Source of the DNA: Variovorax boronicumulans
GTDB taxonomy: Bacteria; Pseudomonadota; Gammaproteobacteria; Burkholderiales; Burkholderiaceae_C
NCBI RefSeq assembly: GCF_019352895.1
Contig: NZ_JAAAFX010000009.1
Location: forward strand, 700,764-764,763
Length of the DNA stretch: 64,000 nucleotides
Direction: 5' to 3'
Part shown: positions 34,544-42,977 of the stretch, one piece after another
How the letters are laid out: each line of letters begins with the position of its first letter
How positions within the stretch are numbered: position 1 is the first letter of the stretch
Translations under genes and position numbers: made by a program
Notes under the pieces: model-generated
The model's input: only the letters and a program-made list of their open reading frames with translations
The model's database searches: none
Told to the model about the DNA's origin: nothing

Positions 34544-36412
34544 TTGACAGCCCCGCGCCGCTTCCGAACCGTGTTGATGGTGGTGGTGGCGCTGGTGGTG
34601 ACCGGCATCGCGGTGACGGTCACGCTGGCCAACTACCTGATGTGGACCTCGCAGTCCACGCGCTTCAACATCACGATCGAGAGCGGCCAGCTGTCGGCCG
34701 AGCTGTTCCGCTTCGAGGTGTCGGTGGCCGACCGCTTCCTCGCGGATTCGCAGACCACGCAGGCCGAGGTGGAGCTGCGCTACCAGATCCTGCTCAACCG
34801 TCTCGAGATCATCCGCAACAGCGAAACCTTCGCGGCGCTGACCCAGACGCCCGACGGGGCCCGCGAGTACGCCGCCGCCGTGGCGACGATCCGCGGCGTG
34901 GAGCCGCGGCTCGCGGACCTGGGCGATGCGGCGACCGCGCGCGCGGTGCTGGGCGAGCTGCTGCCGCTGAACGGCCGCATCCTGCGCCTGGCCTCCAGCG
35001 CACAGACCGTGCTGACCGACAACATCTCGCGCAAGCAGGAGAACCTGGGCCGCGTCATCGTCGGCGTGTCGGCCATCGTCGTGGTGCTGGTGCTGATCGG
35101 CCTGGCGCTGATCGGTTTCGTGCTGCGGCTCAACCGCCGTTCGGACCGCGATGCGCGGCACGATGCGCTGACCGGGGTGCTCAATCGGCATGGCTTCAAC
35201 GTGGCGCTGGCGAGCCAGCCGCCGGGTGGGGCCTGCGCGATCGTGCTGCTCGATGTCGACCATTTCAAGGACATCAACGACCGCTTCGGGCATGACGCCG
35301 GCGACGTCTTCCTGATCCAGTTCGCGGCGCGCCTGGCGGGCGTGGTCGAAGGGGCGCAGCTCGTGGCACGGCTGGGCGGCGACGAGTTCGCGATCGTGTT
35401 CATGGGCAGCCATGCGGGCCGGCAGGCCGAGGCCTGCTGCGAGCGGATCGCACAGGCGCTGGCCGCACCTTTCGATGTGGGCGACGCGCACCTCATGGCC
35501 ACGGCCAGCATGGGCATCGCCTTCAAGCAGGAGGGGCAGCTCGACGATGCCGGGGCGCTGATGAAGAGCGCCGACATCGCGCTCTATGCGGCCAAGGGCG
35601 CGGGGAGGGCGCGTCATCTGGTCTTCGATCCGGCGATGCGCGAGCGGGCCCTGCGCGAGCAGAAGCTGCGGCAGGGGCTGGCCGAGGCCGAGAAGCGCGC
35701 CGAATTCCATCTGCGCTTCCAGCCCATCGTCGACATCGACAGCGGCCGCACCGTCGGCTTCGAGGCGCTGCTGCGCTGGACGCATGCCGAGCTGGGCCAT
35801 GTGTCGCCGGGCGATTTCATCCCGATCGCGGAGCGCAGCGGGCAGATCGTGTCCATCGGCCGCTGGGTCATCGAGGAGGCCTTCCGCGACGCCGCCACCT
35901 GGCCCGACGACGTCTTCATCTCGATCAACCTCTCGGCCCGGCAGTTCGCCGACACCACCCTCGGCACCTTCGTGGAACGCGCGCTGACGCGCTTCGCCAT
36001 CCGGCCCGAGCGGGTGATCTTCGAGATCACCGAGAGCGTGCTGCTGCACAACGACGCGGCCGGCATCATCGCCCGCTTCCGGCGGCTGGGCGTGCAGGTC
36101 GCGCTCGACGATTTCGGGACCGGCTTTGCATCGCTGAGCTACCTGCGCCGCTTCGAGCTCGACAAGATCAAGATCGACCAGTCGTTCATGCAGACCGGCC
36201 ACAGCGATCCGCGCAACGCGGTGGTGGTGCGCTCGATCTGCAGGCTGGCCGAGGAGCTCGAGCTGGAGATCATCGCGGAGGGCGTCGAGACGGCCGAGCA
36301 TCTGGCCTTCGTGCGCTCCATCGGCTGCCGGCTGGTGCAGGGCTTCTACTTCAGCCGCCCGCTGCTGGCGCAGGACTGCGCCAGCCGGTGGCAGGCCGCG
36401 CCGGTCGCCTGA
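34544..36412 (+). CDS. Membrane-bound GGDEF-EAL c-di-GMP signalling protein
   Basis: A 622-residue inner-membrane protein. A first membrane helix (about residues 9-29) and a second (about 166-189, 'VIVGVSAIVVVLVLIGLALI') enclose a periplasmic sensing region. Then come a GGDEF domain with intact 'RLGGDEF' (GGDEF at 278-282) and an EAL domain ('FEALLRW', EAL at 407-409) with 'DDFGTGFASLSYLRRF', 'KIDQSF' and 'EGVETAEH' intact. Both diguanylate cyclase and phosphodiesterase activities are possible. The start is uncertain: TTG 34544 after AGGGG is assigned, and a TTG at 34487 is in frame. The periplasmic region may read the exported protein encoded upstream. Confidence 0.9.
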   Translation: MTAPRRFRTVLMVVVALVVTGIAVTVTLANYLMWTSQSTRFNITIESGQLSAELFRFEVSVADRFLADSQTTQAEVELRYQILLNRLEIIRNSETFAALTQTPDGAREYAAAVATIRGVEPRLADLGDAATARAVLGELLPLNGRILRLASSAQTVLTDNISRKQENLGRVIVGVSAIVVVLVLIGLALIGFVLRLNRRSDRDARHDALTGVLNRHGFNVALASQPPGGACAIVLLDVDHFKDINDRFGHDAGDVFLIQFAARLAGVVEGAQLVARLGGDEFAIVFMGSHAGRQAEACCERIAQALAAPFDVGDAHLMATASMGIAFKQEGQLDDAGALMKSADIALYAAKGAGRARHLVFDPAMRERALREQKLRQGLAEAEKRAEFHLRFQPIVDIDSGRTVGFEALLRWTHAELGHVSPGDFIPIAERSGQIVSIGRWVIEEAFRDAATWPDDVFISINLSARQFADTTLGTFVERALTRFAIRPERVIFEITESVLLHNDAAGIIARFRRLGVQVALDDFGTGFASLSYLRRFELDKIKIDQSFMQTGHSDPRNAVVVRSICRLAEELELEIIAEGVETAEHLAFVRSIGCRLVQGFYFSRPLLAQDCASRWQAAPVA

Positions 36413-36441
36413 GCGCCTGCCGGCGGGCATATCGCAAAAGC

Positions 36442-36455
36442 TTGATCCAGCGCAA
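36442..36455 (+). promoter_or_regulatory. Possible FNR/Anr-type site
   Basis: The sequence TTGATCCAGCGCAA matches the left half of the TTGAT-N4-ATCAA consensus fully and three of five bases of the right half. It lies about 85 bases upstream of the small gene at 36540. By-eye match only; it could be chance. Confidence 0.3.
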
Positions 36456-36539
36456 TACAAGGCCTGAAAAGCCGCTCGGCCCTTGCTCGCGCGCCCGCTT
36501 TTGCGCGGACACTCGGCGACCTAGTTACGAGGAGATGCC

Positions 36540-36743
36540 ATGCAGTTCGTGGTCAGCAAGGTCGAGGGGGATCAGTGGTTCTGGGAACTTCGCTCGCGGC
36601 TGGACGACGAGCTCTTCGCGCGCAGCGCGCAAGGGTTCGGCGACCATGCGGCCGCGGTGGCATCGGTGCTTGCCGTGCAGGCGGCGGCGGGCGTGGCGCC
36701 GGCCTATGACGAGGCCGGGCGCCTGATGCCTGCAGCCACCTGA
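36540..36743 (+). CDS. Small hypothetical protein
   Basis: A 67-residue protein with no recognised domain. The N-terminal 'MQFVVSKVEGDQWFWELRSR' looks like a beta-hairpin with paired aromatics, followed by a short alanine-rich helix and an acidic turn. GAGGAG precedes the ATG at good spacing, which supports a real gene. Codon use matches the chromosome. A possible FNR/Anr site lies upstream. It converges on the small minus-strand gene at 36756 with 12 bases between stops. Confidence 0.65.
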   Translation: MQFVVSKVEGDQWFWELRSRLDDELFARSAQGFGDHAAAVASVLAVQAAAGVAPAYDEAGRLMPAAT

Positions 36744-36755
36744 GTTCGCACCGGC

Positions 36756-37025
36756 TCAGGCGGCCTGCGGCACGCCGGCGCCGCGCGGTTCCTGCGGGCT
36801 GTCGTGCGGCATGAGGTAGGGCCTGGCATGCGCGCGGTACAGCGCGGCCTGCTCGGCATCGAGGGCGCCCTCGCCGAGTTCGATCGCCTTCAGGGCAATG
36901 CCGAACACGGGGCTGCGCAGGCCGATCTCGCCACGGTCGACGGCTTCGTCCAGGCGCTCCAGCAGCTGGCTCTGCGCCAACGGGGTCATCGTCGGGTGCG
37001 GATGAAGGGCGGGTCCACCAGCCAT
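36756..37025 (-). CDS. Small hypothetical protein
   Basis: An 89-residue soluble protein. The middle ('LLERLDEAVDRGEIGLRSPV' to 'GIALKAIELGEGAL') is predicted helical and amphipathic. GAGGAG lies seven bases before ATG 37025, so translation is well supported. Its leader contains a GC-rich hairpin (37044-37051 pairing with 37069-37076) and, further upstream, AT-rich palindromes. I recognise no family with a known function. The last 15 residues are low-complexity (PRGAGVPQAA). Confidence 0.65.
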   Translation of the reverse strand: MAGGPALHPHPTMTPLAQSQLLERLDEAVDRGEIGLRSPVFGIALKAIELGEGALDAEQAALYRAHARPYLMPHDSPQEPRGAGVPQAA

Positions 37026-37515
37026 TTGAAGCTCCTCAAGAGGGAAGGCCCCGCTCGGCGTTGCGGGAGGGCCTTCGTGATGGGTATTTGAATTTCAAAT
37101 AATCGTAATACGAGAAATTGTAATTTCATCCTCCCGACCACGCCATTGAAAGAAGCCCGGTCTGCATCGGCCGGTGCCGATGCGGGACGTGCCCGCCCGA
37201 GGTCGCGCCGCCGTTTTGAGGCGCGCCGCTCGCGCCGATCGCCGCCCGATGCGTCCCTGGCCTTCCGAGGGAAGCCCGGCGGCGGCGGAAGATGGTTTTT
37301 CCCGATGGAAAGAGAACTAAGGTTTGTTAAAAAGCCGGAGATTTTTCACCAAACGGAGCGCAAGCTGCGCGCGAAAGCATGCAGTCCAGGTGAAAACGCG
37401 GCCTAATCGAGCCATCGACAGAATGTGACATTGATTTACAAACGTGTACCAAGCACCTCACTGAATCAAGCCGTCCTTTCCCCACCTGCCTACCGCGTTC
37501 CTGCTGGAAAAAGAC
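37026..37515. promoter_or_regulatory. Long divergent spacer with AT-rich palindromes and a GC hairpin
   Basis: This 490-base spacer separates two divergent small genes. It holds a hairpin GAAGGCCC/GGGCCTTC (37044-37051 with 37069-37076). ATTTGAATTTCAAAT at 37086-37100 is a perfect 7-1-7 palindrome, and TCGTAATACGA at 37103-37113 is a perfect 5-1-5 palindrome. The 37083-37130 block is strikingly AT-rich for this genome and is a likely promoter/operator zone. A second AT-rich patch lies at about 37314-37340. I see no gene in the remaining GC-rich part. Confidence 0.5.
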
Positions 37516-37788
37516 ATGACGACTGACCTGCGCCGCATTGCATTGACCGTCGACGAGCCGTGGCCCGGCATGTACTTCTGGGTGCTTCAGGAGGAAAACG
37601 ACGACGCCGGCATCTACGAGCCCATCGACTCCGCGGACGCCCCCGCCACCAGCTACCACTCTGCCCTGGCCGCGGGCTACATCGCGCTGCAGGCGGTGTG
37701 CGGCCAGACCGGGCCGCGTCGCGGCGGCGCCGTCGCGCCCTTGTTCATCAGTCCGTCGATCGACCTGCAGCACACCACGCTGCAGTAG
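37516..37788 (+). CDS. Small hypothetical protein
   Basis: A 90-residue protein with no signal or membrane segment. It is acidic in the middle ('LQEENDDAGIYEPIDSAD') and has 'EPWPGMYFWVL' near residues 14-24. Codon use is typical for the chromosome, and a clear intrinsic terminator follows about 60 bases after the stop, which supports expression as a single-gene transcript. The family and function are unknown to me. Confidence 0.65.
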   Translation: MTTDLRRIALTVDEPWPGMYFWVLQEENDDAGIYEPIDSADAPATSYHSALAAGYIALQAVCGQTGPRRGGAVAPLFISPSIDLQHTTLQ

Positions 37789-37845
37789 TCCCGCGGCATT
37801 CCGCACCGATTCACCGGCACACCGTCACGTGTCGGACCCCATCGA

Positions 37846-37881
37846 AAAGGCCGACCAACTCCTGAGAGTGGGTCGGCCTTT
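37846..37881 (+). terminator. Intrinsic terminator
   Basis: AAAGGCCGACC (37846-37856) and GGTCGGCCTTT (37871-37881) form a perfect 11-base stem with a 14-base loop, ending in TTT. It follows the small gene at 37516 and also faces the convergent gene at 37909, so it may serve both directions. Confidence 0.8.
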
Positions 37882-37908
37882 GTTCATGGGGCCTGGCGGG
37901 CAGGGCGT

Positions 37909-38292
37909 TCAGGCATTCGGCGGCGTGGGGGAGTGACCGTCGGGCGACTGCCGAACCGACACCGAGAGTTCACCGGCCGCGGACACTTCGCCGGTCGAGG
38001 TCTGTGCGAAGGCCCGGTTCTGGTACATCGTCTGGCGCCGCGCGCGCGTGTTGCGTACCGCGATGCTCTGGCGCCGGACCAGTTCACGCACGCCGTCTTC
38101 CGCCGCGATCAGTGCATTGCGTGCCTTGAGCATCAGGCCCACGCGGTCCGGTTCCGGCCACATCCATGTCGGCAGCAGCGCCCAGGACGCCTTCAGCGGG
38201 TCGCGCAGATCGTCATAGGCGCGCTGGTCGGCCTTGTACGCCGCTTCCAACTTCGCCACGGCCTCCGCAAATTCCAATTCCCACTGACTCAT
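37909..38292 (-). CDS. Hypothetical protein
   Basis: A 127-residue soluble protein, helical and charged in the first 85 residues ('WELEFAEAVAKLEAAYKADQ', 'LKARNALIAAEDGVRELVRR'), with a low-complexity tail. Aromatic 'LLPTWMWPEPDRVGL' sits in the middle. ATG 38292 is preceded by GGAGATCTT. An ATG 18 bases upstream in the same frame is less well placed. I do not recognise the family. Confidence 0.65.
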   Translation of the reverse strand: MSQWELEFAEAVAKLEAAYKADQRAYDDLRDPLKASWALLPTWMWPEPDRVGLMLKARNALIAAEDGVRELVRRQSIAVRNTRARRQTMYQNRAFAQTSTGEVSAAGELSVSVRQSPDGHSPTPPNA

Positions 38293-38569
38293 AAGATCTC
38301 CGGTTGACACACCAGTATGGATGCGCCGAACTGTTACCCAATGTTAACTTCTTCACGGGTACGCGCTTTGTTCACCGGAGGATTGCAGGCTTTTTTCGAT
38401 GCGCCACGCGATGCGACGCGAGTAGGCGCAAAGGTTGAATGCTTTGGTATTCGTTGCTTCCGGCGGGGACGACAAGGAGGCCGTCAACCGGTGGAATTTG
38501 CCTCGGCGGCCGAGGATTCGTGGCGCTGCCGAGGCGCAGCGCACGTGGGCGCGGCGCGATACTCACCGC

Positions 38570-38803
38570 GTGTCACTTGCCTTGCTCCACCAACTCGCCC
38601 AGGCCGAACTGCCTGTCACGGTCTTCTCCGGAAAGGAGGTCGACAGCTTGCGTGTCCTCCTGCTCGCCGGCCACATCCAGGCCCATATTCCCTTGCCGGT
38701 ACGGACCCTCTCGGGTCATGACCAGCCGCCGGCCACGGTGAAAGCCGTCACCTCGCTGGGACGGCAGATGGTGCACCGTTTCCCGCTGAGGCGCGCCGGC
38801 TGA
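38570..38803 (+). CDS. Small hypothetical protein
   Basis: A 77-residue protein, 'LALLHQLAQAELPVTVFSGK' then 'LRVLLLAGHIQAHIPLPVRT' and 'AVTSLGRQMVHRFPL'. This layout looks like a compact winged-helix-like or small alpha/beta domain and resembles short orphan proteins of Comamonadaceae (from memory). The GTG start is assigned from where the protein-like sequence begins; the frame is open up to 38435 with composition that does not look coding. No clear ribosome-binding site decides the start. Confidence 0.5.
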   Translation: MSLALLHQLAQAELPVTVFSGKEVDSLRVLLLAGHIQAHIPLPVRTLSGHDQPPATVKAVTSLGRQMVHRFPLRRAG

Positions 38804-38859
38804 TCTCGCACGTCACGGCGTTGGCGGTGGGAGCGCGCGGTGCCGGCGCCGCGGCGGGT

Positions 38860-39036
38860 TCAGGGAGACGGCGTCGACGCACCTTCCTGCAGTGCGGCGA
38901 TCGACTGCCTGACGCGTCGAGCCAAGGCGTCCGTCAGGGGGCCGTTCGGTCGCGCGAAAGCGATCACCGCGCCCAACCCCAGCACGGCCAATGCAAACCA
39001 GAGGGCCAGAAACTCTGCGTGCGTAAGCGATTGCAT
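38860..39036 (-). CDS. Small single-pass membrane protein
   Basis: A 58-residue protein with one membrane segment ('FLALWFALAVLGLGAVIAFA', about residues 9-28) and an amphipathic, basic C-terminal part ('DALARRVRQSIAALQ'). GGAGG lies seven bases before ATG 39036. It is too short to assign a role. The C-terminal helix would lie on the cytoplasmic side if the positive-inside rule holds. Confidence 0.6.
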   Translation of the reverse strand: MQSLTHAEFLALWFALAVLGLGAVIAFARPNGPLTDALARRVRQSIAALQEGASTPSP

Positions 39037-39191
39037 GGTGTATTCCTCCAACGACGCCCTGCATGGGGCCGGGAGCGCAGTCTGCGCTGGCTTTTTCCTC
39101 GCTTCAATACGCCGTTTGGCCTAACAAAAGAGACATTTGGTGACCATCGATCGCCGCGCATCCGGACTTGCGTCACGAATCGGCCCAAAGT

Positions 39192-39614
39192 TCAGGCGTC
39201 CTTGTCGTCGATGGCCGCGCTCCAGCGCGAGCCCCAGCTGCGCGAGGCGTCGTCGAGATGGCGCCGATCCTTTTTGGTCGGGCGGCCCTGCTCGATGCTC
39301 AGCGCCGGTTCGCTGCCCATGCGGCGCTGCTCGCGTGCGGCGGCCTGCGCCGCCAGGCTCTCGGGCGTTTCTTCGTAGAGCTGCTGCGCCACAGGCGCCG
39401 GTCCGCGCTGGCCGCTGATGCCGAGCACCCGCACAGTGCGCAGGGCGGGCCCCTGGCGGAAGGCCACGGTGTCGCCGGCCTTGACCTCACGCGAGGCCTT
39501 GGCCACGTCGCCATTGACCTGCACCCGGTTCTTGCCGATCTCGTCGGCCGCCAGCGAGCGGGTCTTGTAGAAGCGCGCGGCCCACAGCCATTTGTCGATG
39601 CGCAGACGGTCCAT
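39192..39614 (-). CDS. S4 domain RNA-binding protein, Hsp15-like
   Basis: A 140-residue protein with an N-terminal S4 domain ('RIDKWLWAARFYKTRSLA', then 'GKNRVQVNGDVAKASREVKA'), the standard Hsp15 (HslR) arrangement. Hsp15 binds 50S subunits carrying stalled peptidyl-tRNA. The C-terminal third is longer and basic, as in other betaproteobacterial homologues ('RRMGSEPALSIEQGRPTKKD'). ATG 39614 follows AGGACAGG. It lies 8 bases after the stop of the histidine kinase gene and may be read from the same transcript, though no functional link is known. Confidence 0.9.
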   Translation of the reverse strand: MDRLRIDKWLWAARFYKTRSLAADEIGKNRVQVNGDVAKASREVKAGDTVAFRQGPALRTVRVLGISGQRGPAPVAQQLYEETPESLAAQAAAREQRRMGSEPALSIEQGRPTKKDRRHLDDASRSWGSRWSAAIDDKDA

Positions 39615-39622
39615 TCCTGTCC

Positions 39623-41029
39623 TTATCCTTTGTCCAGCGGCAGATGCACGATGGCATCCAGGCCGACGACGCGGCCGTCGGTGACCCGATTGTCCAGTGT
39701 GATCCGGCCGCCCAGCGCGTGCACGATTTCCCGGCAGATCGTCAGCCCCAATCCCGAACCGCTGGCCATGTCGCCGGCCGCGAAGGGCGCGAACAGGCGC
39801 TGGCGCAGTTCCGACGAGATGCCGGGCCCGGCATCGCGCACCCGCAGCACGGCATGCTCGCCGTCGGCGTGCACCCGCACCGAGAGTTCGCCGCCGGCCG
39901 GGCTGTGCTTGATGGCGTTGTGCAGCAGGTTGCGCGCGAGCTCCTGCAGCATCCATCGGTGCGCGTGCACCGGCACGGCCATGGCGTCGAGGTCGAAATC
40001 GAGCGCGCGGTCGGCGATCAGCGGCGAGATGTCGAGCGCCACCTGGCGCACCATGTCGCCGAAATCCAGCGTGCTCGACTCGGGCTGCTGGCGCAGCTGC
40101 TCCACCTTGGCCAGCGACAGCATCTGGTTGGCCAGCAGGGTGGCGCGGGTCACCGTGTCGGCGATCTCCCCCAGGGCCTGGTCGGCCGGCACGTCGCCGC
40201 GGCGCGCCGACTGCACCTGGGCCGTGAGCACCGCCAGCGGCGTGCGCAGCTGGTGGGCGCTGTCGCGCACGAAGCGCTTCTGGTGGTCGAGCAGCGCCTG
40301 CAGCCGGCCCATCACGCGGGTGGTGGCCTCGACCAGCGGGCGCAGCTCGCGCGGTGCGCCGGCCGCATCGATGGGCGAGAGGTCGTCGGCCGGCCGGGCC
40401 TCGATGGCCTCGCCCAGCGTGCGCACGGCGCGCGTGGCGCGCTGCACCACCAGCGCGGTCACCGCGGCGATCACGCCCATCAGCACGGCCTGGCGCCAGA
40501 GCGTGTCCAGCAGCAGCTTGCGCGCCAGCGTCTCGCGCAGCTCCAGGGTCTCGGCCACCTGCACCACCGCCATGCCGCGGCCGACCGAACTGGCCACCGG
40601 CTGCAGCAGCACCGCCACGCGCACCGGATGCGCGCGGAACTCGGCGTCGTAGAAATCGACCAGCGAGGCATAGGGTGGCCGGATCGGCAGCTCGCCGCGC
40701 CAGAAGGGCAGTTCCTCGAAGCCCGAGATGAGTTCGCCGCGCATGCTCGAGACGCGGTAGTACATGCGGCTCTGGTTGTCGACCTCGAAGGCCTCGAGCG
40801 CGGAGTAGGGCACCATCGCGCGCAGCACCGAAGCCTCGTCGTAGCCCACCACGTCGAGCTGCTCGCCGATGGTCTTGGCCGAGGCCAGCAGCGTGCGGTC
40901 GTAGGCCAGCGTGGCGGCGGCCAGGCTCTGGCGGTAGAGGCTCACGCTGTTGATGGCGATCACGACCGCCACCGGCACCAGGATGCCGAGCAGCAGGCGG
41001 GCGCGCAGCGAGGACGCGCGGTCGGCCAT
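39623..41029 (-). CDS. tctE: Sensor histidine kinase of a TctDE-type two-component system
   Basis: A 468-residue membrane kinase. Two membrane helices (about residues 10-28 and 168-190) enclose a periplasmic domain of the TctE type ('LLASAKTIGEQLDVVGYDE'). The H-box 'DSAHQLRTPLAVL' carries His259, followed by the N-box 'LLHNAIKHSPAG' and G-boxes 'DAGPGIS' and 'GSGLGLTICREI'. Its ATG overlaps the response-regulator stop (ATGA). The divergent tctCBA operon starts next to the regulator gene, which is the known arrangement for control of citrate/tricarboxylate uptake. The symbol rests on that context. Confidence 0.88.
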   Translation of the reverse strand: MADRASSLRARLLLGILVPVAVVIAINSVSLYRQSLAAATLAYDRTLLASAKTIGEQLDVVGYDEASVLRAMVPYSALEAFEVDNQSRMYYRVSSMRGELISGFEELPFWRGELPIRPPYASLVDFYDAEFRAHPVRVAVLLQPVASSVGRGMAVVQVAETLELRETLARKLLLDTLWRQAVLMGVIAAVTALVVQRATRAVRTLGEAIEARPADDLSPIDAAGAPRELRPLVEATTRVMGRLQALLDHQKRFVRDSAHQLRTPLAVLTAQVQSARRGDVPADQALGEIADTVTRATLLANQMLSLAKVEQLRQQPESSTLDFGDMVRQVALDISPLIADRALDFDLDAMAVPVHAHRWMLQELARNLLHNAIKHSPAGGELSVRVHADGEHAVLRVRDAGPGISSELRQRLFAPFAAGDMASGSGLGLTICREIVHALGGRITLDNRVTDGRVVGLDAIVHLPLDKG

Positions 41030-41715
41030 CAGGACGTCTCTTCGCGCAGCAGGTAGCCCAGCCCGCGCAGCGTCATGAGCGCGGCGCCGGTGCCGGCGAG
41101 CTTCTTGCGCAGGCGGTAGACCACCACCTCCACCGCCTCGTACTGCACGTCGGCCTCGCCCGGGAACACCAGTTCGAACAGCCTTTCCTTGGCCACCGCA
41201 TGGCCCGGATTCGTCATCAGCGCCTTGAGCAGCGCGAGCTCGCGCGGCGTGAGTTCCAGCACTTCGGCGCGGTGGTAGATGGCGCCGCTGTCGGCCTCGT
41301 AGCGCAGGCCGCCCACCGGACGCGGGCCGTCGGGCGCCGCGCCCGCCTCGGCGCCCTGATGGCGCCGGCGCAGGGCGCGCAACCGCGCTTCCAGTTCGTC
41401 GAGGTCGAAGGGCTTGGGCAGGTAGTCGTCGGCCCCGGCATTGAGGCCGAGGATGCGGTCGCCCACGGTGCCGCGCGCGGTCAGCAGCAGCACGGGCGTG
41501 CGCAGGCCGGCGGCGCGTGCCCGCGCCAGCACCTGCAGGCCGTCGAGGTTGGGCAGGTTCAGGTCGAGCGCCACCACGTCGGGTTCCAGCGCCTGCCACT
41601 GCGCCACCGCGAGTGCGCCATCGCCGCACACGCGCACGTCGATGCGGCGGCGCCCCAGCGTGCGCTGGAGCGTGGTTTGCATCGTGGGGTCGTCTTCGAC
41701 GAGCAGCAGCTTCAT
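41029..41715 (-). CDS. tctD: OmpR-family response regulator, TctD type
   Basis: A 228-residue regulator. The receiver domain has the acidic pair 'VEDDP' (residues 6-10), the phospho-acceptor D51 in 'ALDLNLP' and Lys in 'YLPKPFD'. The C-terminal winged helix has 'LELTPRELALLKALM' and 'VEVVVYRLRKKL'. It is transcribed away from tctC across 118 bases, in which its binding sites for both promoters should lie. Together with the kinase it probably switches on tctCBA when the substrate is present (known for TctDE). Confidence 0.9.
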   Translation of the reverse strand: MKLLLVEDDPTMQTTLQRTLGRRRIDVRVCGDGALAVAQWQALEPDVVALDLNLPNLDGLQVLARARAAGLRTPVLLLTARGTVGDRILGLNAGADDYLPKPFDLDELEARLRALRRRHQGAEAGAAPDGPRPVGGLRYEADSGAIYHRAEVLELTPRELALLKALMTNPGHAVAKERLFELVFPGEADVQYEAVEVVVYRLRKKLAGTGAALMTLRGLGYLLREETS

Positions 41716-41833
41716 GGAGGAGGGGGGAGAGCGGTGTTTACCCCAGTGTGCCGGACAGCCAACTGACAGCGGGGCGGCGCATCATAGCGGCGTTCAGGTT
41801 CTACTCAGCTTCCATGGCATAAGGAGACATACG

Positions 41834-42793
41834 ATGCGTCGCGATACCTTTTTGAAGTCACTGGCCGCACTGGCCGCGGCGGGCGCCTTGCCCCTGTCGG
41901 CCCATGCCGCACCCAACGTCAAGATGATGATCCCGGCCAACCCCGGCGGCGGCTGGGACACCACCGGGCGTGCACTGGGCAAGGCCCTGACCGATGCCAA
42001 GGCCGCCGACACCGTGACCTACGACAACAAGGGCGGCGCCGCCGGTGCACTGGGCCTGGCGCAGTTCGTCAACGGCTCCAAGGGCGACGCCCACGCGCTG
42101 ATGGTCATGGGCTCGGTCATGCTGGGCGGCATCATCACCGGCAAGCCGCCGGTCAAGCTCGAGCAGGCCACGCCGCTCGCGCGCATCACCACCGAATACA
42201 ACGTGTTCGTGCTGCCGGCCAATTCGCCGCTCAAGACCATGAAGGACGTGGTCGACCAGCTCAAGAAGGACCCGGGCAGCGTCAAGTGGGGCGGCGGTTC
42301 GCGCGGTTCCACCGAGCACATCGCCGCGGCCATGATCGCGCAGAAGGTCGGCGCCGACCCGTCGAAGATCAACTACGTGGCCTTCCGCGGCGGCGGCGAG
42401 GCCACGGCCGCCATCCTGGGCGGCAACGTCACGGTCGGCGGCAGCGGCTACAGCGAGTTCGCCGAATACATCGCGGCCGGCAAGATGAGGCCCATCGCCG
42501 TCACCTCGGCAAAGCGCCTGCCGGGCATCGACGTGCCCACGCTCAAGGAACTGGGCATCGACGTGGAGATCGGCAACTGGCGCGGCGTCTACGGCGCACC
42601 GGGCCTGACGGCCGACCAGCGCAAGGCGGCGATCGACATGCTGCAGGCGGCACTCAAGAGCACGGCCTGGGCCGAGGCGCTGAAGAAGAACGACTGGACC
42701 TCGTCGGTGCTGACCGGCGACGCGTTCTCCAAGTTCGTCGACGACGACTTCGCGAGCCTGCGGGCGATCATGGCCAAGTCCGGGATGATTTGA
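41834..42793 (+). CDS. tctC: Tripartite tricarboxylate transporter substrate-binding protein TctC
   Basis: A 319-residue periplasmic receptor with a cleavable signal ('SLAALAAAGALPLSAHAA'). The mature part begins 'NVKMMIPANPGGGWDTTGR', the version of the Bug start seen in true TctC proteins. 'GGGSRGSTEHIAAAMIAQ' and 'YVAFRGGGEATAAILGG' follow. AAGGAGA precedes the ATG. It is the only receptor in the window lying in an operon with tctB and tctA, so it is probably the cognate receptor of that permease. A hairpin-rich 184-base gap separates it from tctB. Confidence 0.93.
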   Translation: MRRDTFLKSLAALAAAGALPLSAHAAPNVKMMIPANPGGGWDTTGRALGKALTDAKAADTVTYDNKGGAAGALGLAQFVNGSKGDAHALMVMGSVMLGGIITGKPPVKLEQATPLARITTEYNVFVLPANSPLKTMKDVVDQLKKDPGSVKWGGGSRGSTEHIAAAMIAQKVGADPSKINYVAFRGGGEATAAILGGNVTVGGSGYSEFAEYIAAGKMRPIAVTSAKRLPGIDVPTLKELGIDVEIGNWRGVYGAPGLTADQRKAAIDMLQAALKSTAWAEALKKNDWTSSVLTGDAFSKFVDDDFASLRAIMAKSGMI

Positions 42794-42977
42794 CTCGCCC
42801 CCGAGGGGGCGCGCACTTCGTGTCGCTTCCCTTCCCCCATCCGGGGGCGACACCAGCGGCCCGGCAGAGCCGGTTCCGCGGTGTCCCTGGTGTTCTTCGG
42901 GCTCGCGCACTTCGTGCGCATTGCCTTGGCTTCTAGCGGGAGCCTTTCTATTTTTTCCACGACTGTGGGAGTAAAAA
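42794..42977. repeat. Hairpin-rich spacer inside the tctCBA operon
   Basis: The spacer has a CGCCCCCGAGGGGGCG hairpin right after the tctC stop and GCGCACTTCGTGCGC (42905-42919), a 6-base stem with a TTC loop. Both are of the type found in dispersed GC-rich intergenic repeats. Hairpins at this place can stabilise or partly terminate the receptor mRNA so that more receptor than permease is made (known in other transport operons; inference here). Confidence 0.5.

Noticed and set aside
38353..38569. Small genes in the region before 38570
   Set aside because: Overlapping short frames on both strands have no ribosome-binding site, and only the part from 38570 looks protein-like.
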